A stretch of 55,770 nt of DNA from Chlorogloeopsis fritschii PCC 6912 (GCF_000317285.1 NZ_AJLN01000109.1:1-55770); one strand, 5' to 3'; shown: positions 37,126 to 46,086, counted from the first letter of the stretch. A program made the numbers and translations. Notes: generated by a model not told the origin, from the sequence alone.

Positions 37126-38199
37126 CTAGCCATTACTTAACTTATCAACCATCTTCATGATGGCAGAAGCCTGAATACTATTCTTGAAAGCATATTCGCC
37201 GTTAGTGTAGCCCCACCAGTCCCAGCAACCTTTTGGATTCTTGAGTCTCATTCGGTGAGCTTGAGGATAAAGCACGACTATGTTGTTGCTATCAGCCCAT
37301 TGGTTATAACCAGTGTGAGCATAATATTCGTCACCAATATCCTCATAGGACTGTTCACAGCCATGCAGGGCAATATGCAGCCTGCAAGCCTCACCATTAG
37401 CGCAAGTTTGAGGGATGTAGACATAACCTTTTTGAGCCATGCCATGAGCGCGTGGATTTTGTACAAACTTATCTTGCTTAAACTCAATCAACTGCCCGCT
37501 AAGAGTCTTTGCCGGCGGGTTTAAGTTGCCGAGCAAGTGTCTAAGGATGTTTCCAGCCTGATCATAGTCGCAATCGTTGATAAATGGCGACTGGCTAAGG
37601 CTGCACTGCTTCCCCCAATCGGGAGTAATGAAGCCATGCCCAGCTGGAATATTCTTAATGTATTCGATGTTATGATTCCGAACGCCAAGTGCTTTATAGA
37701 ATTTCTGAGTAGCATCCATCACTGGGGTGTAGACAGTGAAATCCATCGCACCGCTGAAAAGATAGACGCTATCGTCACTTAGGTTAGATACGGGATCGGT
37801 TTTACCTTCATTGGAGAACTTCCGTGCCAAAGTTGCCAGTTCTCTTCCATTCGGCGGCTTGAGAGGGTTAGCGGCGATTGGGATCGGTTTCATGCAGGTG
37901 GTTAGCGCTTTTGTTAGGTTGCCCTGAGCGCAGTAAAATGGCCCGCCAGCAACTACACCAGCCCCTTGGATGCGGTTTGAGAAAGCTGTATGCATCTGTA
38001 CCGCCATAAATGCGCCCGACGATAAACCAGAAACGGTGATATTGTTTCCATCTATGTTGAGCGATCGCAACTCTTGTGCGTTGACAGGTTGCACAAGCAT
38101 TAATGCCCAGCCGAGTGCAGTCGTCAAGATAACTAACACAAGCGCACCCAATATAGCTTTTAGGCGTTGTAGAAAAGAAGTTCCGACTTCATTAAACAT
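37126..38199 (-). CDS. Exported PHB depolymerase-like esterase
   Basis: A 357-residue protein. The N-terminus has basic residues, a hydrophobic core (about 16-36) and a likely signal peptidase site V-N-A/Q-E near residue 41, so it is probably exported to periplasm or outside. The mature part has the lipase box G58-L-S60-S-G62, PFYCAQGN, the His region PAGHGFITPDWG and HIALHGCEQS, which resemble single-domain extracellular or periplasmic PHB depolymerases. No substrate-binding or fibronectin-type domain is present. It would release hydroxybutyrate from PHB outside the cytoplasm, which is odd next to intracellular PHB genes. Confidence 0.85.
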   Translation of the reverse strand: MFNEVGTSFLQRLKAILGALVLVILTTALGWALMLVQPVNAQELRSLNIDGNNITVSGLSSGAFMAVQMHTAFSNRIQGAGVVAGGPFYCAQGNLTKALTTCMKPIPIAANPLKPPNGRELATLARKFSNEGKTDPVSNLSDDSVYLFSGAMDFTVYTPVMDATQKFYKALGVRNHNIEYIKNIPAGHGFITPDWGKQCSLSQSPFINDCDYDQAGNILRHLLGNLNPPAKTLSGQLIEFKQDKFVQNPRAHGMAQKGYVYIPQTCANGEACRLHIALHGCEQSYEDIGDEYYAHTGYNQWADSNNIVVLYPQAHRMRLKNPKGCWDWWGYTNGEYAFKNSIQASAIMKMVDKLSNG

Positions 38200-39190
38200 T
38201 TTTATACTTTGTAGTTAGCAACAAAAATAATGAACCTACAGAGCTTAATTTCTAAATTATCTGAATTATTTGCTTTATTTTCTGAAAATCTGGGATTATT
38301 CAGCCACCTAAATTCATTACGAAGTGACTGTGATTCTTGGTCTACGCATCACCGCCTGGTTATACAACTTAATCAATAGCAAATCTTTTATTTACCAAGA
38401 TTTAATTTTAGCGATCGGGTTTAGCATCCAAATCAATTAAGCTTGTGCTCTAGTCCCTGAAACAACGACCTTTCATAGTGTATATTAACTTTAGTTTGTA
38501 CAGTACCTCACTCTAAATTATGTTCCAAGTTTATGGTTCGATAATATGGATGAGTTCAATTTATGTCCCTATTTAACTTAAATCACAGTTGAGTAATCAC
38601 TCAATTCCCTTTTTTTATAGGCATTTAGGTTAATATCCAAGGCTTTAATAATCTTGTTAACTTAGCTTTGTTGATAATCTTGAATGTATATTCTTCCTTA
38701 AGATAGAGGATAAAACCAATTGATTAGCTCAATATAATTCTTAAGATAGATAAACTTAAGACTAAGCTAAAAAAACAGCTAAATCGCTGTAATAACTGTA
38801 TACCCCAATACAGACTTAGTCTGAGACATCTATATGATATTGGAAAAGTTGCTCCGTATCCATTTTTATTTTAGTCCTTGACCTTTTTCAATTTAGGCTT
38901 CATGGGCAATTGCCCACAAAGTTAGTGATGAAAATATTGATTCTTCCGTTTTCTCAATTCTCTTGAGTGACTAATTTTTGGATAAGAGAATATGTGGATT
39001 TTGCTCTAATTAAGTAGGTGTTAATAATCATAATTAGTTTGTAGTAGCGCTTGAGCGCTCTAGACGCGTAGAGGCTTCTCGCAGAGTAGCGTCAATACAA
39101 GATAAATATAGAGATTTTGCTTTTCGTTACATAGCTTGTTTTTTCTCGCCAACTTACTTAATAATTATGAAGGTATTAAATGAAGGTATT
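38200..39190. other. 1-kb spacer without genes upstream of the depolymerase gene
   Basis: A+T-rich, no coding frame of substance. A short nested palindrome cluster at about 39046-39095 includes AGCGCTTGAGCGCT and a GACGC…GCGTC pair of the common cyanobacterial type. Promoter of the depolymerase gene presumably at 38200-38300. Confidence 0.6.
39046..39095. repeat. Short nested palindromic repeat
   Basis: AGCGCTTGAGCGCT followed by GACGCGTAGAGGCTTCTCGC and a closing GCGTC. The words GGCTTC and GCGTCTA recur in similar elements near 21210-21310, 48957-48995 and 51325-51360. Confidence 0.45.
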
Positions 39191-39226
39191 AAAAAGCCCC
39201 CAATAAAATAAATTTATTTAGGGGCT
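39191..39226 (-). terminator. Rho-independent terminator of phasin-like gene 3
   Basis: On the minus strand AGCCCC, an A+T-rich loop and GGGGGCT are followed by TTTTTAAT. It lies about 100 bp beyond the stop codon of the minus-strand gene. Confidence 0.7.
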
Positions 39227-39327
39227 GATGAAATTTAGAGTATCCTCAAAAGGAAGCGATTGCACAGTTTAATTTTTTCTCTCCTTGACAAGCATACTCT
39301 AGCAGAAAATCTACTGAGTTTATTCGT

Positions 39328-39600
39328 TTAATAGCTGTACCAGTTACGTAAAACGTTGAAATATCCCTGCAAGAATTGCTTCTGGGTATCTATATACATA
39401 CGGCTTAATTGAGCCTGTACTTCCAAAGAATTAGTCAGTAAAGATTCTTGAAAACTCAAAGCTTTGTTGAAATTATCACGATAACTTGACATACTAAAGC
39501 TTTGAGTTCCAGGAAACATAGATGACCAATTTTCAAAAGAAGCCCTTTGGAAATCATTCATTTGTCTCAAGAATTGTTCAGAGGTCGTATACCAATCCAT
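39328..39600 (-). CDS. Phasin-like granule protein 3
   Basis: A 90-residue helical protein. The pattern NFNKALSFQESLLTNSLEVQAQ…DTQKQFLQGYFNVLR aligns with the phasin-like modules of the two upstream genes (F-x-K-x-L-x-F-Q … T-Q-K-Q-F-x3-Y-F). Size and composition fit cyanobacterial phasins of the small Synechocystis type. It faces away from the second phaA gene and shares a 201-bp divergent spacer with it, so shared regulation is possible. Ends with its own terminator. Confidence 0.78.
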   Translation of the reverse strand: MDWYTTSEQFLRQMNDFQRASFENWSSMFPGTQSFSMSSYRDNFNKALSFQESLLTNSLEVQAQLSRMYIDTQKQFLQGYFNVLRNWYSY

Positions 39601-39801
39601 TTTTCAACTCCTTTGACTTAATAGTTACATACATAAAACAATTATGCTAAAGATTTATGTGAATAATCATTTAATTAAATAATGTAATAAATTAAAATTT
39701 ACACTATTTCTAATGCTTTTTCTAAGATTCTAATTGAATTTTTCATGTATAAAGGGAAGTGAACAAATGCAAATAGTTAACATAGAACTTTTCATAAAAG
39801 T

Positions 39802-40995
39802 ATGGAACAAGCCTATATAATTTCAGCAGTACGCACACCACTTGGTCGCTTCGGAGGAACTCTTGCAAATTTCTCCCCGATAGACTTAGGTGCCAAAGCT
39901 ATGCGTGCCGCCCTAGAAACAGCGGGAGTATCTGGGGAATTGGTAGACTTGTACGTATTTGGCAATGTACTCCGATCTGGTCACGGGCAGTTATTGCCCC
40001 GGCAAGCAGCTTTTAAGGCTGGAATTCCAGAAACAGCAAACGGATATGCAGTAGATATGGTGTGTTCGTCAGGAATGATCGGCGTGATGAATGCAACCTT
40101 AGCAATTCGCTCAGGTGAAGCAGACATCGTACTTGCTGGGGGAATGGAATCCATGTCTCAGGCAGGCTTTTCTCTCTCACATAGAGCTAGGTGGGGCTAT
40201 AAGTTTCTCTTAGGCGCACCAGAACAGTTAACAGATATCTTGCTCCGTGACGGCTTGAGTGATGGAACAACAGGCGAAGGTATGGGAGAGCAAACAGAGC
40301 GGATCGCACAAATTCATGGATTTGCCCGTAAAGATTTGGATGAGATTGCACTCAACTCCCATCAGCGTGCAGCAGCAGCAACCGAGAAAGGAATATTCAA
40401 AAAAGAGATTGTCCCGATTGAAGTAAGTACCAAAAAAGGTACACAAATAATAGATACTGATGAGGGAATTCGTGCAGATACATCACTAGAGGCTTTAGCC
40501 AAACTACGTCCTGCTTTTAACAAGGATGGTGTTCTGACTGCGGGAAATAGCAGTCAGATTAGCGATGGAGCGGCAGCGTTAATTTTAGCTAGCCAATCAG
40601 CAGTAGACAAATATGGATTGAAACCGATCGCCAAAGTGATTGGTAGCAGTTGGCAAGGTGGCGAAACTTGGCGGTTTGTGGAAATACCTGTCTTAGCGGT
40701 GAAAAAGCTACTAGACAAACTTAATCTCAAAATTTCTGATTTTGATTTGTTCGAGAATAACGAGGCTTTCGCGGTGAACTCGTTACTTTTCCATCATCTG
40801 TTGGGAATACCTCTGGAGAGGTTGAATGTTAACGGAGGAGCGATCGCCTTAGGACATCCCATTGGCGCTTCTGGAGCGCGAATTCTTGTGACATTGCTCA
40901 ATGCTTTGGAACAAGAAGATGGGCAACTAGGATTGGCAGCAATCTGTCATGGTACTGGTGGCGGTACTGCGATCGCGATCGAACGGTTGAAGTAA
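39802..40995 (+). CDS. phaA: Acetyl-CoA acetyltransferase, copy 2
   Basis: A 397-residue thiolase with the same catalytic residues as copy 1 (C88 in [37 protein letters not shown]). Protein and DNA are highly similar to 23183-24373 over the whole length, with differences spread evenly, which suggests an older duplication kept under selection. It precedes the second phaB by 100 bp. Why two sets exist is unknown; one may serve thiolysis of acetoacetyl-CoA and the other PHB synthesis, or they are expressed under different conditions. Confidence 0.94.
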   Translation: MEQAYIISAVRTPLGRFGGTLANFSPIDLGAKAMRAALETAGVSGELVDLYVFGNVLRSGHGQLLPRQAAFKAGIPETANGYAVDMVCSSGMIGVMNATLAIRSGEADIVLAGGMESMSQAGFSLSHRARWGYKFLLGAPEQLTDILLRDGLSDGTTGEGMGEQTERIAQIHGFARKDLDEIALNSHQRAAAATEKGIFKKEIVPIEVSTKKGTQIIDTDEGIRADTSLEALAKLRPAFNKDGVLTAGNSSQISDGAAALILASQSAVDKYGLKPIAKVIGSSWQGGETWRFVEIPVLAVKKLLDKLNLKISDFDLFENNEAFAVNSLLFHHLLGIPLERLNVNGGAIALGHPIGASGARILVTLLNALEQEDGQLGLAAICHGTGGGTAIAIERLK

Positions 40996-41095
40996 CAGAG
41001 CAGGCAGAAGTAGGAAATCTTGAAATCTTTCTTCATCTCCTACATATTTACCTGCTCTTGGTTTTGTAATACACATTCTCAATTCACTCTAGCAT

Positions 41096-41824
41096 ATGAA
41101 CTATCTCAGACTTGGACTAGAAGATAAAGTCGTCTTAGTGACTGGCGGCAATCGGGGAATTGGAGCAGCGATCGTCAATCTATTAGAAGAGATGGGATCT
41201 CAAGTAGCTTACACCTATCGTAGCGATCCCAATATTGAGAGTAGTGCCTTAGCAATTCCGGCTGATGTCACCGATCCCGCAGCTATGGTAGAAGTGGTAG
41301 ACAAAGTAGAACAAAAGCTTGGGCCGATTTACGGAGTTGTCGCCAACGCTGGAATAACCAGAGATAACTTTTTTCCCAAATTAGCGATCGATGATTGGGA
41401 CACAGTTATAGAAACTAACTTGAAGGGAATATACAACACGCTCAAGCCCATCGTTCCCAAAATGTACGAGCGACGAGAAGGTTCAGTTGTCTGTATCAGT
41501 TCGATTTCGGGTGAGCGGGGAAACATTGGTCAGGTTAACTACGCAGCATCAAAAGCAGGTGCGATTGGTTTGACTAAATCTCTGGCTTTAGAGGGGGCAC
41601 GTTATGGAGTGCGAGCCAATGCTGTAGCACCCGGATTTATCGAAACTGAAATGACTCAAGCAATCCCAGATAAAGTCAAAGAAAAAATCACCGCAGAGAT
41701 CCCCTTGCGTCGCTTTGGCAAGCCTGAGGAAATTGCTTGGGCAGTAGTATTTTTGCTGTCACCAATAGCTAGTAGCTATGTAAGTGGAACTGTTCTTAAA
41801 GTTAACGGCGCTCATCATACTTAA
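41096..41824 (+). CDS. phaB: Acetoacetyl-CoA reductase, copy 2
   Basis: A 242-residue SDR with TGGNRGIG (16-23), NAGITRDNFF, ISSISGERGNIGQVNYAASK with Y149 and K153, and the conserved C-terminus AIPDKVKEKITAEIPLRRFGKPEEIAWAV. It is the canonical PhaB form (N in the glycine loop). Very like the copy at 24396-25118. Transcribed after the second phaA. Confidence 0.94.
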   Translation: MNYLRLGLEDKVVLVTGGNRGIGAAIVNLLEEMGSQVAYTYRSDPNIESSALAIPADVTDPAAMVEVVDKVEQKLGPIYGVVANAGITRDNFFPKLAIDDWDTVIETNLKGIYNTLKPIVPKMYERREGSVVCISSISGERGNIGQVNYAASKAGAIGLTKSLALEGARYGVRANAVAPGFIETEMTQAIPDKVKEKITAEIPLRRFGKPEEIAWAVVFLLSPIASSYVSGTVLKVNGAHHT

Positions 41825-41829
41825 TGAAG

Positions 41830-41970
41830 GGACTGGGGACTAGAAATTTTTGATTTTTGATTTTAGATTAAGTTCCAATCCAAAATCGTTTTCTCCAAAA
41901 TCCAAAATTGAATTACCCAATCACCAATACCTAATCACCAGTACCCAATCCCCGATCCCCAATCTCTGAA
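41830..41970. repeat. Degenerate heptamer-type repeats after phaB copy 2
   Basis: Runs of TCCAAAAT-like and then CCCAATC/ACCAATA-like heptamers fill most of the spacer before the GDSL hydrolase gene. Confidence 0.55.
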
Positions 41971-41997
41971 AAATTGCAATAGCTCAGAGGAGAGAAG

Positions 41998-42669
41998 ATG
42001 AATACTTTAGCAGTTCCTCAACAAACTCGCCTTGGTCTGAAAGTGATTGCTCTTGGTGATAGCCTCATTTATGGCTTTGGCGATCCGATTGGTGGTGGTT
42101 GGATAGAGCAACTGCGACGCCGATGGATGAGTGCCGAGCATTCCAGTCATGCCCTTTATAATTTGGGCATTCGAGGAAATGGAGTGGCTCAGGTTCAAGC
42201 ACGATTAGAGCAAGAATTTCGCCGACGGGGTGAATTGCGAAATCGTTTTCCAGACTTGATCGTTCTTTCTGTGGGAGTTAATGACTCAGCTCGCTTAGGA
42301 CGTTCAGATGGACGTTCAGTTACTGAATTTATGCAGTTTCAAGCACAGCTAGCTAACTTATTAGATCAGGCACGGCAGTTGTGTAATGTTGTGTTTGTGG
42401 GCATGGTGCCGGTAGATGAAAGTAAGATGCCCTTTATGAACTGTTTTTATTACAATCATGCCGATCAGTACCACTATAAGGAAGCAACTAAGTTGGCTTG
42501 TGCAGCACGCCAGATTCCTTATCTAGATGTTTTTGACCTTTGGTTAGCAAGAGGTACAAACTGGGTGCGATCGCATCTTTGTTCTGATGGACTGCATCCT
42601 AATTTCCAGGGCTACCAAGCCTTATTACAAGATGTAATTAATTGGGAGCCGATCGCACAACTAGGGTAA
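41998..42669 (+). CDS. SGNH/GDSL hydrolase family protein
   Basis: A 223-residue esterase-fold protein with all four SGNH blocks: GDSLIYG (Ser22), the Gly block NLGIRGNG, the Asn block SVGVNDSARLG and the C-terminal D-G-L-H-P with D197 and H200. It acts on ester bonds (lipids, acetylated sugars or thioesters); no signal peptide, so cytoplasmic. Substrate unknown. AGAGGAGAGAAG before the ATG supports this start. It may be part of the downstream end of the PHB gene island. Confidence 0.88.
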   Translation: MNTLAVPQQTRLGLKVIALGDSLIYGFGDPIGGGWIEQLRRRWMSAEHSSHALYNLGIRGNGVAQVQARLEQEFRRRGELRNRFPDLIVLSVGVNDSARLGRSDGRSVTEFMQFQAQLANLLDQARQLCNVVFVGMVPVDESKMPFMNCFYYNHADQYHYKEATKLACAARQIPYLDVFDLWLARGTNWVRSHLCSDGLHPNFQGYQALLQDVINWEPIAQLG

Positions 42670-43251
42670 TGGTTCATTGACAATCATCTTTTCTAGGTTG
42701 CAAAAACTTTGGTAAGAAGAAGAATCCAGAATTCAGAATTCAGAATGAAGAATTGATTCTGGCTTCTGGCTTCTGGCTTCTATTTAGATTAAGTATTTTT
42801 CATTTGCTTGTAATACACTAGTTTAATTTTAAAATTAACTATAAGCTTCGTCTTAGTATATGCCTTAAGTTATAAATTTTAGTTGACTGTATTAGTTTCA
42901 ATTAAAATTTGAGTAAAATAATAATTGTCATATCTTTTCTTTATAAAATTTTAATATTTGCCGATCCCCAGTTTTTATATGCTTAGAAACAGGAATAAAT
43001 TACTGTTTTAGTAAAGTTTACTAATATCAAAAACATCAACAAACAAAGTTAACTTTTACAAACTAAACGTTTAGTTACTGTTAGTTTGCAAGTTTAGCTT
43101 CACTGAACTAATAGGCTAGCTTACCCAGGGTTAGTCTTACTTTGCTGTGTTAACCATTTGTTACCATCCTAATTAATAGCAATGAAAGACAATAGCAAAG
43201 GTAGCCCCCATAGACTCTACTTTCAAGTTGGGTAAAGAAGGGGGTTTCACC
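42670..43251. other. Spacer between GDSL hydrolase and response regulator
   Basis: Holds a short AGAATTC/TTCTGGC repeat cluster at 42716-42785 and the perfect 16-bp palindrome AACTAAACGTTTAGTT at 43061-43076. The rest is A+T-rich; no gene seen. Confidence 0.6.
43061..43076. promoter_or_regulatory. 16-bp perfect palindrome upstream of response regulator
   Basis: AACTAAACGTTTAGTT is fully self-complementary and lies about 176 bp before the regulator gene. It could be an operator for a dimeric repressor; no binding protein is known. Confidence 0.3.
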
Positions 43252-44004
43252 ATGAAGATTCTTCTGATTGAAGACGACCAAAATATTAGCGCATTGCTCT
43301 CAACTACTCTGTCTGCCCATTCTTATGTCGTCGATGCGATCGCAGATGGATTAGCAGGATTAGATCTAGCAACTCAATGGAGTTACGACCTAATCCTATT
43401 AGATGTTTTGCTGCCAACGTTAAATGGAATTGAAGTTTGTCGTCGCCTCCGCGCTCAAGACTGCCAAACTCCAATTTTGATGCTAACCGTGAAAGACTCA
43501 AACGAGGATGTCGTTGTTGGATTGGATGCTGGCGCTGATGATTATGTAGCCAAATCTTGCGACTTGTCCCAATTATTGGCACGCGTGCGAGCGCTGTTAC
43601 GGCGTAGACGCAGTGGAAGTATTTCTTTATCTCCAGTATTGACTTGGGGGCAACTTCGCCTCGATCCAGTTTCAGCTCAGGTCACTTATAATCAAAAAGC
43701 GATTCCTCTGCGTCCGAAAGAATATAATCTGCTAGAATTATTTCTCCGCAACCCCCAACGCCTTCTCAGCCGTACAGTAATTATTGATCGCCTATGGTCG
43801 ATCGAGCAAACTCCTGTTGAAGGTTCTGTCACCAATTTGATCAAAGACTTGCGACATCGGTTAAAGTCTGCTGGTATGGAACCTGACTTAATTGAAACAG
43901 TTTATGGATTGGGATATCGGTTAAAGGTAGCACCGGAACAGGATAGGGGAACACGACGGTGCAAAGAATTAGAGAATCGCTTCAAGCAGGCAATTTTAGT
44001 TTGA
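43252..44004 (+). CDS. OmpR/PhoB-family response regulator
   Basis: A 250-residue two-domain regulator. Receiver: acidic pair D9-D10, phosphoacceptor D51 in LILLDVLLP, T79 in MLTVKDS and K101, which is followed by Ser instead of the usual Pro. Winged helix: PLRPKEYNLLELFLRNPQ … SVTNLIKDLRHRLK … ETVYGLGYRLK. The ATG at 43252 after AGAAGGGGG is used. No histidine kinase is adjacent. The last about 20 residues appear to be out-of-frame translation of an Hpt linker: the Hpt module continues in another frame immediately after. Confidence 0.9.
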   Translation: MKILLIEDDQNISALLSTTLSAHSYVVDAIADGLAGLDLATQWSYDLILLDVLLPTLNGIEVCRRLRAQDCQTPILMLTVKDSNEDVVVGLDAGADDYVAKSCDLSQLLARVRALLRRRRSGSISLSPVLTWGQLRLDPVSAQVTYNQKAIPLRPKEYNLLELFLRNPQRLLSRTVIIDRLWSIEQTPVEGSVTNLIKDLRHRLKSAGMEPDLIETVYGLGYRLKVAPEQDRGTRRCKELENRFKQAILV

Positions 44005-44345
44005 AGCAACAGGAAACCGCACGTCAAGCAGCACACCATCTAGCAGGTAGATTAGGAATGTTTGGCTATGTCAAAGCTTCAAAGGTTGCAAAAGCCATTG
44101 AACGGTTATTGGAAAGCACGTTGAGCCAGGAAACACTATTAGCAAATCAGTTGGCGCAATTGCTCAAGGAGTTGGATCAAGAAATCGCTAAAATGTCAAC
44201 CAAAGTACCGATCGCGCAGAAGTTAATTTTACCATTTACCATCATTTCACTACCCACAATAACTTGGATATTCGACGCGATCGCATCTAAAGAAGAGCTG
44301 CGGTGGGAACGTCAAAGCAAAACTTGTATGAAGAGTATCGCTTGA
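43959..44345 (+). CDS. Hpt-domain fragment, probably frameshifted tail of the response regulator
   Basis: This frame overlaps the regulator by 46 bp and has only a GTG start. It encodes a histidine phosphotransfer domain with QQETARQAAHHLAGRLGMFGYVKAS, where the second His of A-H-H-L-A-G is the expected phospho-site. Cyanobacterial regulators with receiver, winged helix and Hpt in one chain exist, so the two frames probably were one gene. GAACAGGATAGGGGAACAC at 43935-43953, a heptamer-repeat-like word, marks the break. The tail after about residue 85 is unrecognised. It could still be translated separately. Confidence 0.55.
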   Translation: MQRIRESLQAGNFSLKQQETARQAAHHLAGRLGMFGYVKASKVAKAIERLLESTLSQETLLANQLAQLLKELDQEIAKMSTKVPIAQKLILPFTIISLPTITWIFDAIASKEELRWERQSKTCMKSIA

Positions 44346-44906
44346 GGTTGGAATTGATAAAAATATCTTTTCATATCAGTTTCATATTTTCTTGTTCTAA
44401 TCTAAAAGAGCAAATCATCTCAGTAACTTTTATATTCCGCCATATTCTGTAACGATTCATCCAAAATCAATCGTGTTGGGATGGCGATAAATTTTTTAAA
44501 GCAAGCCATATAAAAGCTACATGAGCATGATTATACTTCTGCACAGATCTACGTTAGCGATCGCCAAAGACGTGTTAGAAGAACCGTAACAAATAAGACT
44601 TAAAAGATTATTTTTAGGTCGAAATAATACTCAAGCAGCTGCTTAAAAACTCACTCAAATGAAAGAGGTTCCCTTCTTAATAACAAAGGGGGCATTATTC
44701 ATGTCTGCTAAATCAATTCTGTCAATTGAGCACAAAGCTAACCTGTCTGAGTAAGTTTGGCGGTTGGAAAGTCACTCTATTGAACTCAATTCCTCTGTTC
44801 TAACTACCTAAGCCTGTTGTCTGCTGGAGAGTTTCTAATCTGAGTAGCCGGATTCGCTAGTTAGAAAGCACCGAAAACGAAAATTAAATTACGAGGATTT
44901 TTAAAG
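44346..44906. other. Spacer before the DUF1269 gene
   Basis: 560 bp with only very short open frames (17-22 codons) of no clear character; nothing recognisable besides HIP1 sites. GAGGATTT before 44907 is the ribosome-binding site of the next gene. Confidence 0.55.
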
Positions 44907-45413
44907 ATGTCAACATTAACCGTTTGGAAATTCAATACCGCTGATGGCGCAGATCATGCATTGAATAAGCTAGAAGACTTGCAAAAACAGCAATTAATTC
45001 AAGTTCTGGATGCCGCAATTGTATCTTGGCCACGAGGACGGCAGCGTCCTAAAACCTATCAAGCAATGAATACTATGGGAGCAGGCGCACTGGGTGGTGC
45101 ATTCTGGGGACTATTGTTTGGTCTGATTTTTTTTGCCCCTTTGTTAGGGGTAATAGTGGGTGCTACAGCGGGCGCAATTTCAGGTCGATTAACTGACTAC
45201 GGCATTAATGACAGTTTCATCAAAGATCTGCAAAGCAAAGTAACAGAAGGAACATCTGCTCTATTTTTGTTAACAGGTCAAGTCACGCTCGACAAAGTGG
45301 AAGCGGCTTTCGCCCAAGAAGAAAAAGGCGAATTAATTCAATCAAACCTATCCACCGAGCAAGAGGCAAAGCTGCGGGAAGACTTTGGCGCAGAAGTAGG
45401 CGCGCAAGTATAA
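44907..45413 (+). CDS. DUF1269 family membrane-associated protein
   Basis: A 168-residue protein. The N-terminal half has VWKFNTADGADHALNKLEDLQKQQLIQVLDAA, the middle is a long glycine-rich hydrophobic segment (GAGALGGAFWGLLFGLIFFAPLL…GAISG, about 56-94), and the C-terminus is acidic. This is the DUF1269 layout, whose function is unknown; members are often stress-induced in bacteria. The next intact gene is on the other strand, and a broken gene follows. Confidence 0.9.
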   Translation: MSTLTVWKFNTADGADHALNKLEDLQKQQLIQVLDAAIVSWPRGRQRPKTYQAMNTMGAGALGGAFWGLLFGLIFFAPLLGVIVGATAGAISGRLTDYGINDSFIKDLQSKVTEGTSALFLLTGQVTLDKVEAAFAQEEKGELIQSNLSTEQEAKLREDFGAEVGAQV

Positions 45414-45600
45414 ATCAGCAAGTTCAGTAGATAGCAAATTGTTGAGGAAAGGAGCAAACTCAGGCTAAGGCTGAGATATCCTCTCCTCCTCCATCATCTG
45501 CAACTTCTGCCTTGACCTATGAAACCACTCTGGAAGCAGCCCTCAATTGCCTGGTGAAATTTGTAGAGTGAGAGATCTGCACACAGAGATGCTGTTGTGA

Positions 45601-45888
45601 GCTACCAGTTGTGGTAACAAGGTCGTCTTTGCAATCACTGAAGCCTGGCAATTGGCACAGGAAGGTCGGGGAAAATTGCTGTTGATTGAAAAGAACTATC
45701 ATGTGCCCGCGATCGTTACTGAAGACGGCAGGCTGGAGTTGGTGGATCACTCTGGTGGTATAGAGGTCATGGATGATACCGTGGATGAAATTATCGAAGT
45801 CGTGTTGGCTAAGGGAGGAAAAGTTGCAATTGTGGATGATGGAGCACTATCCGAGCATCAAAACATTGCATTAATTTTGCGGTACTAA
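45601..45888 (+). pseudogene. C-terminal remnant of a baeRF3-type (eRF1-like) protein
   Basis: From 45631 the frame reads AITEAWQLAQEGRGKLLLIE…DGRLELVD…DDTVDEIIEVVLAKGGKV…QNIALILRY, the characteristic end of baeRF3-domain proteins (bacterial archaeo-eukaryotic release-factor-like, some linked to ribosome hibernation). A stop codon stands at 45598-45600 and the first about 270 residues of a normal protein are missing; upstream bits are in other frames. It is a decayed gene. A TTG-start protein of 78 residues is formally possible but unlikely to be functional. Confidence 0.6.
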
Positions 45889-45951
45889 GATCCTTGCTTC
45901 GTTGGTTAAGTGGGTACCAATATTGGGATATTGTCACTGCCACAAAGGATC

Positions 45952-46086
45952 ATGGCTAATCTCAATCCAGCAAAGATGTCGGGCACAGCGATCGCCGTTG
46001 AAGGGATTTTTACTATCATCATGGCGTTTACTAACCGAGCAGGTCACAGAATGTCTTGGCTGGTAGCATTCACAAATGGGCAATAA
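45952..46086 (+). CDS. Doubtful 44-codon open frame
   Basis: ATG preceded by AAAGGAT, then a neutral 44-residue frame with the hydrophobic stretch AIAVEGIFTIIMAF and an ending SWLVAFTNGQ. No family recognised. It may be another remnant like the neighbouring baeRF3 fragment. Confidence 0.2.
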   Translation: MANLNPAKMSGTAIAVEGIFTIIMAFTNRAGHRMSWLVAFTNGQ

